DNA of 64,000 nucleotides from Craspedostauros australis (lineage: Eukaryota > Bacillariophyta > Bacillariophyceae > Mastogloiales > Achnanthaceae), in the NCBI GenBank assembly GCA_026770025.1, contig JAMXDE010000006.1, positions 744,001 to 808,000 of the forward strand, written 5' to 3'. The notes beneath the pieces were generated by a model. That model made no database searches. It was not told the origin of the DNA and saw only the letters and a list, made by a program, of their open reading frames with translations. Position numbers and translations under genes: made by a program. Positions 1 to 11,600 of this stretch are shown here, one piece after another (within the stretch, counting starts at the first letter, position 1; each line of letters opens with the position of its first letter).

Positions 1-1232
1 TTGCTGGGAAGCTGGGACAAGTCATCGGGGATGTCCAGCTTCTTCGTATCTGGATTGCACAGCCGGTGCGCGCCCACAGCTTCGCCGCGATGGCACATCT
101 TTTTCTCGAACTCCTTCAGGGTCATGAAGCGATAATGGTGCAGCAAGACGACATCTGATGGAGCCCCGCGGTTGTGTGCCACCCCTTTGCTCGACTGTCG
201 CATCTGCGTCTCCCAGCTGGCCTCTTCCGCCACCCGTACGAGTTCCGTCGGGAACCCGCCCTTCGTTGATGTATCATGGATGAACTTGTCTTGCCGAACC
301 TGGACGGCATGCGGGTTCAAGCAGTGCTCATAATCCATCGATTTCACGATGCTCTTAATAGTGCCACCCGGTGCCGAATCGCGGTACTGGAATCTCTTGG
401 TGATTGGAACTGGTGCATAGAGCGTTCTATTTGAGGTGCCGAAGTACATCCAGTTGATGACTAGCGCCCCGCCGTACGGGACGAGGTAGTCTTGCAACAA
501 GGCATGGATGCTGTCGTAATCCTTTGGTGCCGACCTCGGCTCTTCGTCTGCGATTGGCTCCAATTGGTTCGTTTGGCTTACATTGTTTTGGAAGACGATG
601 AATTCATCGCTGTCGATCAAGGCGATGAAGTCATGCTTTGCCCCAAGCTTTCCATTCCGTTTGACGCATTCATCAAACACGAAGTACTGGACAGGCTGAC
701 CCTGCCTCTTGCCAGGTAACTTGACCTTTCGGCCTGGTTGGTGCACAACATGGACTCTCGAGTAGATGGGATGAGACCGCGTGCGATCGTGCCACACTTG
801 CAAATCAAAGTCGTCCGAATTATCGTAGAGATATATGGCGTCAAATTCCAATGCCAGGAGGTTGTAGTCGATCCATTCCATGAGGTATGCTTCGTGGTCT
901 TTGACAAGCGTGCAAATAGCAGCCGTGAAGTTGTATTTCATGCCCGGGCGCCCCTCGCCATGCGCAGATTCTATGAGGCCGTGTGTTGCCTCTTCCGTTG
1001 TTGTTGCTGACGGCGTGGCTGCACTTCCGTGGTTGCCAGCGCCGTCGTGGTTCTGGTTGCGAAGAGAGGAAGTCTGCGCCCCTGCGCCTGTTTGGTTCGT
1101 CTTGGAATGCGTTGTTTCGGTCGTCACGGGGACCATGCAAGTGAGCACGAAGTTGTTGATCACAAGGATGAATCCACCAACAAGCGCACCCACTAGGGTG
1201 GCAAGAACAAAGGCAGACCTTGCCTTCCCCAT
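1..1232 (-). CDS. GT92 (DUF23)-type glycosyltransferase, N-terminal 410 residues; 3' end outside the window
   Basis: Read on the minus strand from an ATG at 1232, the frame stays open to the window edge (about 410 codons), so the C-terminus is missing. Residues 1-5 are basic, 6-30 form one hydrophobic segment and 35-95 are Ser/Thr/Gly-rich: a type II Golgi-like membrane protein with a luminal stem. The catalytic region starts near residue 100 with CTLVKDHEAYLMEWIDYN, then AIYLYDNSDD, then the acidic DSDEF motif (207-211) expected to bind metal and nucleotide sugar, then INWMYFGTS and the KSIVK segment. This order matches glycosyltransferase family 92 and related Glyco_tranf_2_4 proteins, several of which transfer galactose to glycans. 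The acceptor cannot be read from the sequence. Confidence in the family is high; the donor sugar is unknown. Confidence 0.85.
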   Translation of the reverse strand, partial: MGKARSAFVLATLVGALVGGFILVINNFVLTCMVPVTTETTHSKTNQTGAGAQTSSLRNQNHDGAGNHGSAATPSATTTEEATHGLIESAHGEGRPGMKYNFTAAICTLVKDHEAYLMEWIDYNLLALEFDAIYLYDNSDDFDLQVWHDRTRSHPIYSRVHVVHQPGRKVKLPGKRQGQPVQYFVFDECVKRNGKLGAKHDFIALIDSDEFIVFQNNVSQTNQLEPIADEEPRSAPKDYDSIHALLQDYLVPYGGALVINWMYFGTSNRTLYAPVPITKRFQYRDSAPGGTIKSIVKSMDYEHCLNPHAVQVRQDKFIHDTSTKGGFPTELVRVAEEASWETQMRQSSKGVAHNRGAPSDVVLLHHYRFMTLKEFEKKMCHRGEAVGAHRLCNPDTKKLDIPDDLSQLPS

Positions 1233-3732
1233 GATGCGGTTTGTGGATGTCAGCAGAGAATCGTCAGGAATTCGCACAGGGCGGCAATGATGGAGGATCG
1301 CTTGCGGGCGTTGCTTGTATGGATGTGTCTGGTTGCTTTGACGATCTCGTCGTGATGTCGCGATGTTTGATGTTGCGGCGTCGTTCTTGTCGTCTTGTTG
1401 TCGTTTGTTGGCGAAGGTTCGCAAGGAGCATGACTCGTGGAAGTCGTGTTGTCACGCTATCCACGACTTGGGATTCTCTCCCGGAGGAAGCAGAGAGGCG
1501 TTCACGGTCACAATGAACACTCTGCATCTCTGCTCCGCATACCGTTGCCTCGTGCTTCAATCCTGTGGAGACATTGGTGGAGAATGTACGGCGCAACTAC
1601 TGTGGAGAGTAGAGTACATACTCGGAGAGGAGAGCCCCACCTGCTTTCGTCTCTTCGCGTTCCATTCTCAGCAACCTGTGCTCGGAAGCACAGCCAGCAC
1701 GACCGCATTGTCGTTTCCCTGTCTCCCTTACCTTCGCCTTTGCCTTGCTTGGTTGTTCTCCACTCGTTCTCCTTCCGCTCTCTCCCTTTTGCTCCAGCCG
1801 TCCAGGTGCTGTCATCGAAGGCAGAGATGAAGGTTGTTTCCCCATGGAGCACCAGTGCGAGTACTGTCAAGATGACACGAGCCTCGCAGCATTGGCCGCA
1901 ATGCATGGTCGTCGGACAAAGAAGGCGTTGAGCATTCAAGATTGGCTTGGGATCGTACTGTCCCGACGCTGCAGCTGCGGCAACAGCGGAGCAAAACACA
2001 GATGGGAACAATCCTTTTGGCAGCAGCCATCGCCACGTCCAATGTATGATAATTCTAGTGAATAGAATGGAATAAGCTCTATTCGTACGTGTGAGCGTGT
2101 CAGCAGCGTCAAATTCACTTGTCGCGCTGTCGGGATCGCCCAAAGGTCGGGCATTCTGCTTCGTTTCGTTTCGTTTCATTCCATTCCATTGACTTTCTTA
2201 GTCGTAGTCTGCATGATCGTCACAACTGATGATTCGGTGTGGCCAGTGGTGGCCGTTGCATAGCGAACGAGACACGAGAGCCGCTCTTCGTGATCCGCTG
2301 GTGAAGCATCATCGTCGAAGTTCTCCGCTCTCAGAAGTCGCTCTGACTTGGATAGCACGCGCAGGGACGAATATTGTGCGAGTATCACCACCATCTGCAT
2401 CAGCATCGGATGTATTGCATTCAACTATATATTCTATATAATAATATATAAGCAATATATGGTAGAAGACTGTCATGCACACATCATACTATACTCTTTG
2501 AATCCGCGCTCACGCTCACGCTCACGCCCACGCCCACAACGGCAACGGCAACTGATGAAATGCGACGCTGTCCTCGATTCCCAACAGTTCGAAGCGGTCC
2601 GGTTGCAAGAGTCCGTGTGAGGAGATCCGATCTGATCCGATGAGGTGAAATGGAATGAGGAAATGAGGCAACCAACCAGCAGCGAAAATCAAGTTTGAGA
2701 CGTTCCGGATTTGCTGTATGGAGCACTTTGGATGACGTTGGAGTGCTGCTCCTTGATGCTGCATCGCCCGATGACGATCGCGACCGCCGATTGGCTTCGC
2801 TCGTACACAAGCACGCACTCAGCAAGAATTGGCGATCCAGGTGCTCGGGGATCTCCATTGTATGGTCCCATTATTGGTCGTATATTATGCATTATAGAAT
2901 ACGAGTGAGTAGCATCTGGACGAACCATTCCGCTACTGCTCCACAACAGACTCAAGAGCGAGAGAGAGCACCTGTGCTGGTACTCTGCGGGCATTGTCGC
3001 GTTTGCTCAGCAAAGAGGCAGGCGATGCCCTTTTCCGGATGACCGACAAGGTGCCTTTCAGCTTCCGGTTTTCGACTGTCATGGCGGATGAAGCGATCCG
3101 TGATCGCACCATCATCATGGCTTATTCCCACCTCGTACAACTTGAGGCACAATAGCCCCAGGCAAACAAAAATGAGATTGGTGGATGGACAAGTGCGTCA
3201 AATGCCTCCAATCCTAGAGGGTCATTCGGTCACTTGTGGGATCGCAAAGAACGCCCGAAGCGCAAACAGGTCGGAGGTTGGTCTTAGTGCGTCAGAAGAG
3301 GTCATGTGCGAACACCCACACGTTTCCACGCGAAAGGTTTCTCCGACGCGGTCATTGAGATAATTCTCTTGCCCGTGTGGTGAGTTTCGGATGGTCATTC
3401 CTGAAACTGGTGACAACGCACCAACCCATGCAACGACGCCAACACCAACACCAACACCAACATCAGCGATGCTGGTGCCAACACCACCACAAACCGACCG
3501 GTACTGATGACGCGGAACTCGTGGTGCCACCGCCAGATGACGAGGCAACCCACACGAGACAGACACGACATCCTCTCACAAAAACAAAAATCAAAAAGTA
3601 ACAATCCGCATCAAGCAATCGCCACCTCACCATTGCTCAACATTGCTCACCAATCAATCACCACACCAACGCCATTCTTCACAAACCATAACCATCACGG
3701 CACTTTAGAAAATCCAAAGACCGAAGGCAGCC
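1233..3732. other. Intergenic region, 2.5 kb, no supported gene
   Basis: This lies between the divergent GT92 and HSF genes and should hold both promoters. Open frames here (for example 1508-2179 minus) have low-complexity translations and no domain. Visible structure: an AT-rich stretch with TATAT runs at 2425-2460, a Ser-Arg-coding CACGCT repeat near 2508-2535, and a (CCAACA)n run at 3439-3462. Confidence 0.6.
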
Positions 3733-4770
3733 ATGGCACGCAATACTTCTCCAGTGCTCCTCAAGGCACAGTCACCATCGTCAATGTCACAGCCAGCCAC
3801 CCGTCCCAAGCGCAAGTACAAGAAACGTGCCCCACCCAAGAATGCATTCCCAAAGCGCCTGTTCCAAATGCTGATGGATGCCGAAAGGGATGGAAATCAG
3901 CACATCGTCTCCTGGGTGGATGATGGCACCGCCTTCCATGTTCACGACCAGGAGATGTTCGTGTCCACCGTCCTCCCACGGTATTTCCGTCTCAGCAAGT
4001 ACAGGAGCTTTCAGCGGCAGCTGAATAACTACAAGATCGAGCGATACACCAGCGGACCGTTCCGAGGCGCGTACCACCATTTCCTGCTTCAAAGAGGGCA
4101 GCATGAATTGAGCTCGAAATTGATCCGGGAGGCGATCCCAGAAATCGAAGCTTCTCGAGGAGTCGCCGAACCAACGTCGCCATCACCATCCCGACCGATC
4201 GCGAGAGCGGCAACTCCATCCATGCGACGATCATCCAGAAAGCTTTCGTTGTCGGTGCCATCCCTCGTACCATCGATGACAATGAGTTCTGGAACAGTCG
4301 AGACGTCGCCTCCCAACGCCCACATGCCAACACACGCGAGAAGCGAGATCCAGACACCCGCACACGACCAAACCAGTCTCGGTCGGCAGCGGCAGAATGT
4401 CCCAACGGTGTCTGACGAAGAGAATTCGATCGACGATTGCAGCAGCAGCAGCAGCAGCACCAACAGCGGCAGCGACGGCTCCGCCCATTGCCTCTCAGAC
4501 GACGACGAGATGTACAGCGGCGTCTCTTCGCCTGGTGCTCATGTCAAAGCTGACAGCGGTCTCATGCAGCACGAGCATTTCCTGGGCAAAAGGTTCTACC
4601 CCATCGAAACAGAAGAAAGGACCTTTGAGCAAACACTCGTCTCGTCCGATAGCATGCTGCAGCTGGACCACCAAGGGGTTGATCTCGACATGGATCTCGA
4701 TGTGGATCTCGATGTGGCTGACGCGTCACTCGACATGAAACAACCAGGGATTTTAATTGTTGCTTTGTAG
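3733..4770 (+). CDS. Heat-shock-factor-type transcription factor, single exon
   Basis: The product (345 aa) is a nuclear DNA-binding protein of the HSF family, which is greatly expanded in diatoms. After a basic Pro-rich leader (KRKYKKR near residue 26), residues 35-125 form the winged-helix HSF domain: FPKRLFQMLMDAE, ISWVDDG-like VSWVDDGTAFHVHD, FVSTVLPRYFRLSKYRSFQRQLNNY, then the wing SGPFRGAYHHFLLQRG, which resembles stramenopile HSFs more than animal or plant ones. The rest is Ser/Asp-rich and disordered with a poly-Ser run (4440-4460). A segment FLGKRFYPIE near residues 283-292 is shared with the next HSF gene. No clear leucine-zipper trimerisation region is visible. The start ATG at 3733 has a GCCATGG context. 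Target genes are unknown; HSF-type in diatoms does not by itself mean a heat-shock role. Confidence 0.9.
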   Translation: MARNTSPVLLKAQSPSSMSQPATRPKRKYKKRAPPKNAFPKRLFQMLMDAERDGNQHIVSWVDDGTAFHVHDQEMFVSTVLPRYFRLSKYRSFQRQLNNYKIERYTSGPFRGAYHHFLLQRGQHELSSKLIREAIPEIEASRGVAEPTSPSPSRPIARAATPSMRRSSRKLSLSVPSLVPSMTMSSGTVETSPPNAHMPTHARSEIQTPAHDQTSLGRQRQNVPTVSDEENSIDDCSSSSSSTNSGSDGSAHCLSDDDEMYSGVSSPGAHVKADSGLMQHEHFLGKRFYPIETEERTFEQTLVSSDSMLQLDHQGVDLDMDLDVDLDVADASLDMKQPGILIVAL

Positions 4771-6695
4771 AATGCCACACCAATACAAGGCTCAGCCATT
4801 TTGATACGAGCACGATAGAATAGACCACGTTGAATAGTTTCGACAAAGCAATGCTGTGCCACAGAATGATGATACCACCATATTCAACCATTATGCAATA
4901 TTCTAGCTCGTACCAGAGAGGGTCACTCCATCGAAGCAAATGCGAACGAGTGTCCTCCCGTGAGAGATAGAGACGGAGACAGAGAGGGGGGAAGCAAAAG
5001 GATTGATGGTCTTATGTTTGATGCAGAGAAGCATCCCTCCAGATGGAACGATCCTGCTGGATCATCTTCTAAATTACTCGTATGTGCACACGACGTTGAT
5101 GGTCCAAGAGCGTAACTGGAAGATATGGTACCATACATGGACATCCCATTCGTGCTAAATCGAGGAATAGGAGGATTCCTCATGCAATACTTACTTCACT
5201 CATGAGATCATCAGTCAAAGTTGCACCGAGTTCTCCAGGCGATGCGACTATAATACTTCACACATGCATCTATCCTTCAATTGGTCGACACGTCGCCATG
5301 CTCCGTTGGACGTCACTCGTATGTACATTGATCCACACAAAGTTGCCCGGTTCCACTGTGTGCGTGATTGGGTTCAGGGTTGCTTGTGACCTGTTCCTTG
5401 TCAACCGCCAGTCGATGCGCCACAGTTCGTGCGACGCAAGAGATGTGATACGGAAAGTGATATCGTGCCAGCCAACCGGTCCACAAATACGACCAGGATT
5501 AGTGTAATAATACATACGAGTGTTATATCCCTCGTGGAGTAGCGCCCAACAGCACCCCAGATGAGTGATTGTTTGGCTGTTGTGCTGTTCAACGTGGAGC
5601 AATCCCCACGTCCACCATCAACACATCGACTGATGGTACGGCCGACCCGCAACATCGGCAAAAGCAGAAAGCGGGGAAACGAAGCGGCCGCCAAAGAAAT
5701 AGAAATGTGTTTGCACCAACAACGAGGCCTGTTCGGATTTACGCACGAGTTCTCGTACGACTACGGCGCGCATGACAGCACAGAATGGATCAATGTGCGA
5801 CAAAGAGATGAGCCCAACGGTAATGTCACCAGAACATGGCCCACAGCCTTTTCAGTTCCTGATGCGAAGAATGTTGAAGACTCCCTTGGCGAAGAACGAA
5901 GAACAAGGAAAGTGGGGAACAGAGAACAGAGAACAGAAGGCGATGCACGCGATAGGCAATGCCAATCACGCTTTCCCGCCTACACACAATCAACACCAGC
6001 GCCAACGCCAACACCAACGCCAACGCCAACGCCAACACCAACGCCAACACCAACGCCAACACCAACGCCAACACCAACACCAACACCAACAACAACACCA
6101 ACACCAGCGCCAACACGGACGGAAACGACAAACCATCGCACCATCGCGGAGATTGTGGCCGCTGGCATGTATCTTGGTACGAGCCATGCACACACACGGA
6201 TGAGTGAAGTGATGGTCGAGTGATAGTAATTGAATGGTATTTTGTCGAGTATGATCATCTGCGCGGTCGCAGATTGGTGCACAGGTGGTGCTCGTGCACT
6301 TGGCGATTGCATGGCGCGTAGCCATTCCAGGAAGCGGTAGGGGCGCAACGTTTTCGTCACAACATCTCGACATCACAACATAACTGCACGGCATGGTATG
6401 GTAGAATATGTGCCACAAGCTCGCCTTCATCACATCCCCTCATTCCTTCGCAACCAAAGCATCAGAGTACGACCTACGACATCTTTGCTAGCAACACCAA
6501 CAGCATCCTGAAGCACCACCAAGACCAACGACATCAACGAACAGGAGGCAAAACCTCAAAAGAACAACCAACCTCGCCCAACTCTTTCACATTCGTTTCA
6601 GCCCCGGGCATCTCGGCCTTCACCCTTCGAGCAATCTGCTTAGTTCCTCCTCATCTTCTAAGGTAATATACATCACAAGAAAGGCACTGCTGATC
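4771..6695. other. Intergenic region between the two HSF genes
   Basis: No supported gene. The open frame 5561-6223 is carried by a hexanucleotide array and is not convincing. TACGAG-type motifs occur at 4805, 4907, 5075, 5316, 5515 and 6178. Confidence 0.55.
5990..6117. repeat. (CCAACR)n minisatellite array
   Basis: About 20 near-perfect copies of CCAACA/CCAACG run for roughly 125 bp. All six frames are open through it because of the 6-bp period (Thr-Pro, Asn-Ala, Gln-Arg and their complements), which explains the long spurious frames here. A shorter run of the same unit lies at 3439-3462. Confidence 0.9.
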
Positions 6696-7811
6696 ATGAC
6701 GCTGACGTACGTTAACATTCTTCTCCCGAACCTGGACGTAGGCCACCTGGAACAGCAGCAAATCGCGGCCAAAGCCAGGAGGAAGATGCAGCGAAGACGG
6801 CACTGTTCGCCAAATGCCTTCCCATGCAAGCTGCACCGGATGCTGCAGGATGCCGACGCAGAAGGAAGCAACCTCATCGTATCATGGGTAGCGAACGGCA
6901 GGGCGTTCAAGGTGCACGACGTGCAGGCATTCGTGGCGTGCATTATGCCGCGATACTTCCGCCAAACCAAGTTCCGCAGCTTCACACGACAGGTATGTAA
7001 TGACAGACTTCAGCGCAGAAATACGATACCATACTCATAGAATACCAGCATCATGAATTCATCTTCATGAATTGCAGGGAGATACTGTTACTCGTATATT
7101 AGTACGCGCGTTGGAGACACGGATGTTGCCACTCTGTTGCGGTGCAGGACTATGCTTCTTGGAATGTCACCTTATGGTGCAATGGAAAGCATTTGCCATC
7201 AACCTGTGAACTGCCAATGCTCACTGTACTCTTACCCACGTATCACATTATGAAACGAAACGACATGAAACGACATGAAACATTGCGCCCACTTGGTGCT
7301 GCAGCTGCAGTTGTATGGATTCGGCAGGCAGGCGATGGGCCCGTACCGAGGGTCCTATCAACATCCTTCCTTCATGCAGGATTCATCAGCCTTTCAACTC
7401 CTCTCCAGGCAAAAGCACGACACACAGAGGAATGAGAACCTCAGACCGCCCATCTTCCAATCCTGGCCGATAGGAAACTCAGACGAGTTGGCTACCACTA
7501 GCCAACGTCAACAATCTATGGAGCGGGGGATTGAGATCAGCGAGAATCATACAGTGAACGAGAACATGTCATATAGCTCGCCTTCCTTGCCGAATTCTGC
7601 TCCTCTGCAACAATCTGGGAGTATTAGCGCGTACCTACCAAGTCCATCCGAGTGGAACAATCATGATGGCGGCAACGACGGCGACAACAAAACCCAAATT
7701 CGCCAGCTGTCCTTTGTGGGCATGAAATTCTTCCCGATGCAGGAATCTGATGGGCTGCAGAGATGCATGGAGAGCAGAACATCCTTCGTGCTCGGATGTG
7801 ACGCTTGGTAG
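6696..7811 (+). CDS. Second HSF-type transcription factor, two exons
   Basis: Exon 1 is 6696-6992 (99 codons) and exon 2 is 7305-7811; the 312-bp intron begins GTATGT at 6993 and ends CTGCAG at 7304, phase 0. Splicing joins RSFTRQ to LQLYGFGRQ, restoring the HSF recognition-helix region exactly; neither exon alone is a full domain. The product is 267 aa. Residues about 40-130 form the HSF domain (FPCKLHRMLQDAD, IVSWVANGRAFKVHD, FVACIMPRYFRQTKFRSFTRQLQLYGF, then MGPYRGSYQHPSF). The tail carries FVGMKFFPMQ near residue 235, matching FLGKRFYPIE of the upstream gene, so the two are tandem paralogues or share a conserved C-terminal motif. Only one of them has an intron in the DNA-binding domain. 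Role: sequence-specific transcription factor; targets unknown. Confidence 0.85.
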
Positions 7812-8667
7812 AGGTGGCGAGACTTCCAACCCAGCGATTTCACAGAAATCGAAAGTCTTTCACTCATGTATTATGGTATCTGTCTGGAGTTGTAGGTCAT
7901 CGTGAACCTGCTCGGCTGACTTGCTTCGCTGCCCAGACATTCGGCGGAACCGGACGTTCCTCAGATCTCTCCAACAATGCAGTGAACAACGCAGCCCGTC
8001 CATGCAGATCTACTCGCCATAGCTTTAGCAACACGTGGACCGAGAGAGAAACAGAGAGAGAGAGAGAGAGAGCGCCATATCAAGCATGATGCAGTTGTGT
8101 ATCATGCATACTAATACTAGTACGGGTGGAGATGACTATCACATCTGCATCTGCATCTGCACTCGATTCTTGTCCATACTCTAGAGGATGGAGCATAGCT
8201 CTACCGACCATACTTATTTCGTATTCTCCTCTTCACTTCTGTGTACGTATGCATCTACTACACGTTTGTAGTCTAGTCCAAGTGCAAGTCCACGCCCCTG
8301 AAATGGTTGGCTCCTCGCACCTGCGCGCTCGCGTGGAGAAGGGTGTGAGATGGTCGCCACGTGGAAGGAAACCTCTCAAACTAGATTCACGCTTCATGCA
8401 GGACTCGTCACAAAACGATGAAAAATTAAGGGAAAAGAAGAACGAAGGCTCCTACATGATCCGCCAAACAACCATCATGGCGCCGGGGCGGCAGACCCAA
8501 GGTCGAGGCCAGCGTTGACTGCATTGAGATTGAAATTGGAGCCACTCGCATCCATTTGTATTGTATTCTACTATACAGTAGAGCACCGTACCACAGAGTT
8601 GCACCGAACTTGTACGAGCAGGGTGGGAAAGCAGTCCGGGCGCTTCGAGTAGAGAGACAAGCTACAA
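7812..8667. other. Intergenic region, 0.86 kb
   Basis: No supported gene. It contains a (GA)n run at 8041-8072 and a TACGAG motif at 8613, 55 bp before the next ATG. Confidence 0.6.
8041..8072. repeat. (GA)n microsatellite
   Basis: Imperfect then perfect GA dinucleotides, about 600 bp upstream of the FSH1-RWD-GTPase gene. Confidence 0.9.
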
Positions 8668-11600
8668 ATGGCTCGTACTGGGACGAACATGCCAAGTGCG
8701 AGTAGAAAAGGAGGCAAAGGTGGCGACAGCCAGCAGCGACGCCATCGCCGGGCTCAAAATCCTGCGACCTCGTCGGCAGCAGCATCTGCATCAGCGTCAT
8801 CTGCACGTCACACATCGGTGCCAGCGAAGGGGGCCATCCTAATCTTGCATGGCAATCGTCAGACCGGACAGCTCTTCCTCGGGCGGATTGAACGCATCGT
8901 GAAGAGATTCCGCAAGGAGTTTGGATTGCGCTGTGTCGTCCCAGAAGCGCCGCATATGCATGAGGGCGATGGACCGCGTATGAAGGATCCGAACGAAGGG
9001 AAGTTGCAAACTTGGTGGCACCTCGATCTGAAATCCAACCAATACGTTGGGTTGGAAGACTCCTTGGATGCCATTCGTCAGTCGATCACGCAGCACGAGA
9101 CGAACTCGACATCCGGCGGGAAGCAGAGCAATGAGAATGCACAATCTCGGCCACCGACATCCGTTCCCATCGTTGGGATTCTCGGATTCTCCCAAGGCGC
9201 TCGAATGGCTCATTTGTTGGCCTTGCTCCACTCTCGTTCACAAGCGGTTGTGCCGTTGTCTTCTGGGCCAGGTGCTGCCGCCCAGGAGCCGTCTGATTCT
9301 TACTGCTGGCTACCAGATTTACGGTTCTGCATATTCGTGTCTGGATATGACGCTCCACTTCCATCGAACTTCCCAGTGCAGGGATCTGTCGAGAAGCAAT
9401 CTGATATGATATCCGACAAGCTGTCATCTCTGCACGTGTATGGGACGCAGGATCCGTTGGTGACTCCGGATCAATCCAAGGCCCTCCTCAAGCTGTACCC
9501 ATCGAATGGATCGGCATCGAGCAGCGAACTCGCGGAATCGTCCGAAGGGACGGACCGCAAAAAGACGGCTGCCCTGCGACGAAGTCTGGAGCACGATGGT
9601 AAGCACTTTGTCCCGTCCAAAGCCTCGCACCTTGAGACTTACAGCAAGTTCATTGCAACGGTTTGCAAGCACGAAAGTACCGACGGTGCAGTCACTAATG
9701 TTCCGGAAAAGAAGACTTCACAGAACGATGCATCCACCAAAGCACCGTCGAGAGCGCAGTCAGCGCAGCCAAGTGCGATAGGAGGCACGAGAAACTCATT
9801 GGCGAGCAGCGCCGTTCCGCAAAACAAGACAAATCCTGCTGGGAGTGCCACATCAAGCGTCTCAGTGAGGGACGAGGATTCCACCAAAACCGCACCCCAA
9901 CCACCGCCGCCACGTATCCCTCTATCAAAAAAGACCACGGCCAAGATCTCAGCCACAGTCACAGCCACAAGCAAGCCGGATGAAGAATCGCAGCAGATGC
10001 AACAGGACGAAGTCCAAGCATTGGAAGCAATCTACCCCGACGAATTCGAAATGATATCCACAAGGAAGGAGGTGGATTTTGACTTTGACTTTGACTTTCC
10101 AATCGCCTTCACGATCCAGCTCACGCCTGTGGATGATGGTGGAGCAGGCGCTGCCGCCACCGGTGATGACGACGATGGTGACAACAACTGGCCACCGCAT
10201 AAGGTGAGTTTGCGTGTGGATTTCCCGCACAACTACCCCAACGAATCCCTCCCCCGCCTCAGTCTCAAGCACGACAACAACATCTACGAATTCCCATACC
10301 TGGTCCAAGAGCAAGTTGTCCTGGCTGCTGAACGTGCAGCTCAAGAAGAGCTGGGCATGCCATGTGTCATGTCTTGCATTGAGGGCGCGAAGGAGTTCCT
10401 CGATGGACCCAAATGGGAGGCGGCCTCTCAACTACGCCTGGCCGTCAACACAAACGGTGAGGAATTGGGACAGGGAGATGAACCCATGGGTGATGAACAT
10501 GCAGCAGATGGTGAAACGGAAAAGGACGCACTCTCGGCTCAACAAGCTCCGACATCATCACTGTTGGCAAGGTCGCAACCGAAGGAAATAGCGAATGCCA
10601 CAATCGAAGGATTGGACATTGCCAAGAGCATCTTGCAGCGGCATGCGAATTCTTCAAAGCACGATGCCAAAACCAGCACCGAGAGTGTGAGCGTGGATGC
10701 AAGCGGAGCGGTGGGAAACACCGGTAGTGGTGGAGGAGGCGGAGGTGGGTCATTCTGGACATATACGATCGGGTTGGTGGGAAAGCCCTCTGCTGGAAAG
10801 TCCACCTTTTTCAATGCTGCCACGGCTTTTGCAAGACAAACGGGGCACGATGATTCGAAATCTGCAGCAAAGCGAAAGGAGACAGCATCCGTCCTGAACA
10901 TGGATGCGGATATGATGGCGGACATGATGGCAGAGGAGGCCTCGAAGCGATTGGGAGGTGCCAGCATGGCACCGCACCCATTCACCACGATCAACCCGAA
11001 CGTGGGGTTCTGCCTCGTCCCTGCTCCGCTTGGTTCCTGTCCGGAGGACGATCTCCCCAACCATGTCGAATCCAGAACCTATGGCTCCACGCATGGACGC
11101 ACAGCGACCGGTCGCCGGTTTCTGCCCGTCCTACTCAAAGATGTCGCCGGTCTCGTGCCTGGAGCCTACAAGGGCAAGGGAAGGGGGAACCAATTCCTGA
11201 ATGATCTGTGTGATTCACACGTCCTAATTCACGTGGTCGATGCCAGCGGTACAGCGGATGCGCAGGGCAACAGGACTGTGACAACGGAAGTTTCAGATCT
11301 CATGACTTCGAGCGCCAGCGGCAATAACGACCAGCGTGACGCTGACGAGGGGGACGAAGCGTCTGCAGATTACACCAACCCGCTCACTGACTTGGCCTGG
11401 ATCAGAACGGAGCTTCTGCAGTGGGTCACGATGAACCTGATGGCGAAATGGGATACGGTTCAACGCAAAGGGAGGATTAAGTTGGTCGGAATGCTCAGTG
11501 GGTATGGGCAGCCCCAAGCCACGACGCATGATGTCTGCGATGCTTTGGAACACTTTATGGAGGCCACATATCAACGCAGCAATGTGTTGGACAGCATTCC

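Noticed and set aside
1508-2179. 223-codon minus-strand ORF upstream of the GT92 gene
   Set aside because: Overlapped by equally long frames on the other strand; low-complexity, no domain; probably promoter/5' leader sequence.
5561-6223. 220-codon plus-strand ORF ending in a Thr-Pro repeat
   Set aside because: Half of it is the 6-bp array, which is open in every frame; the rest has no domain, no intron signals and composition unlike neighbouring genes.
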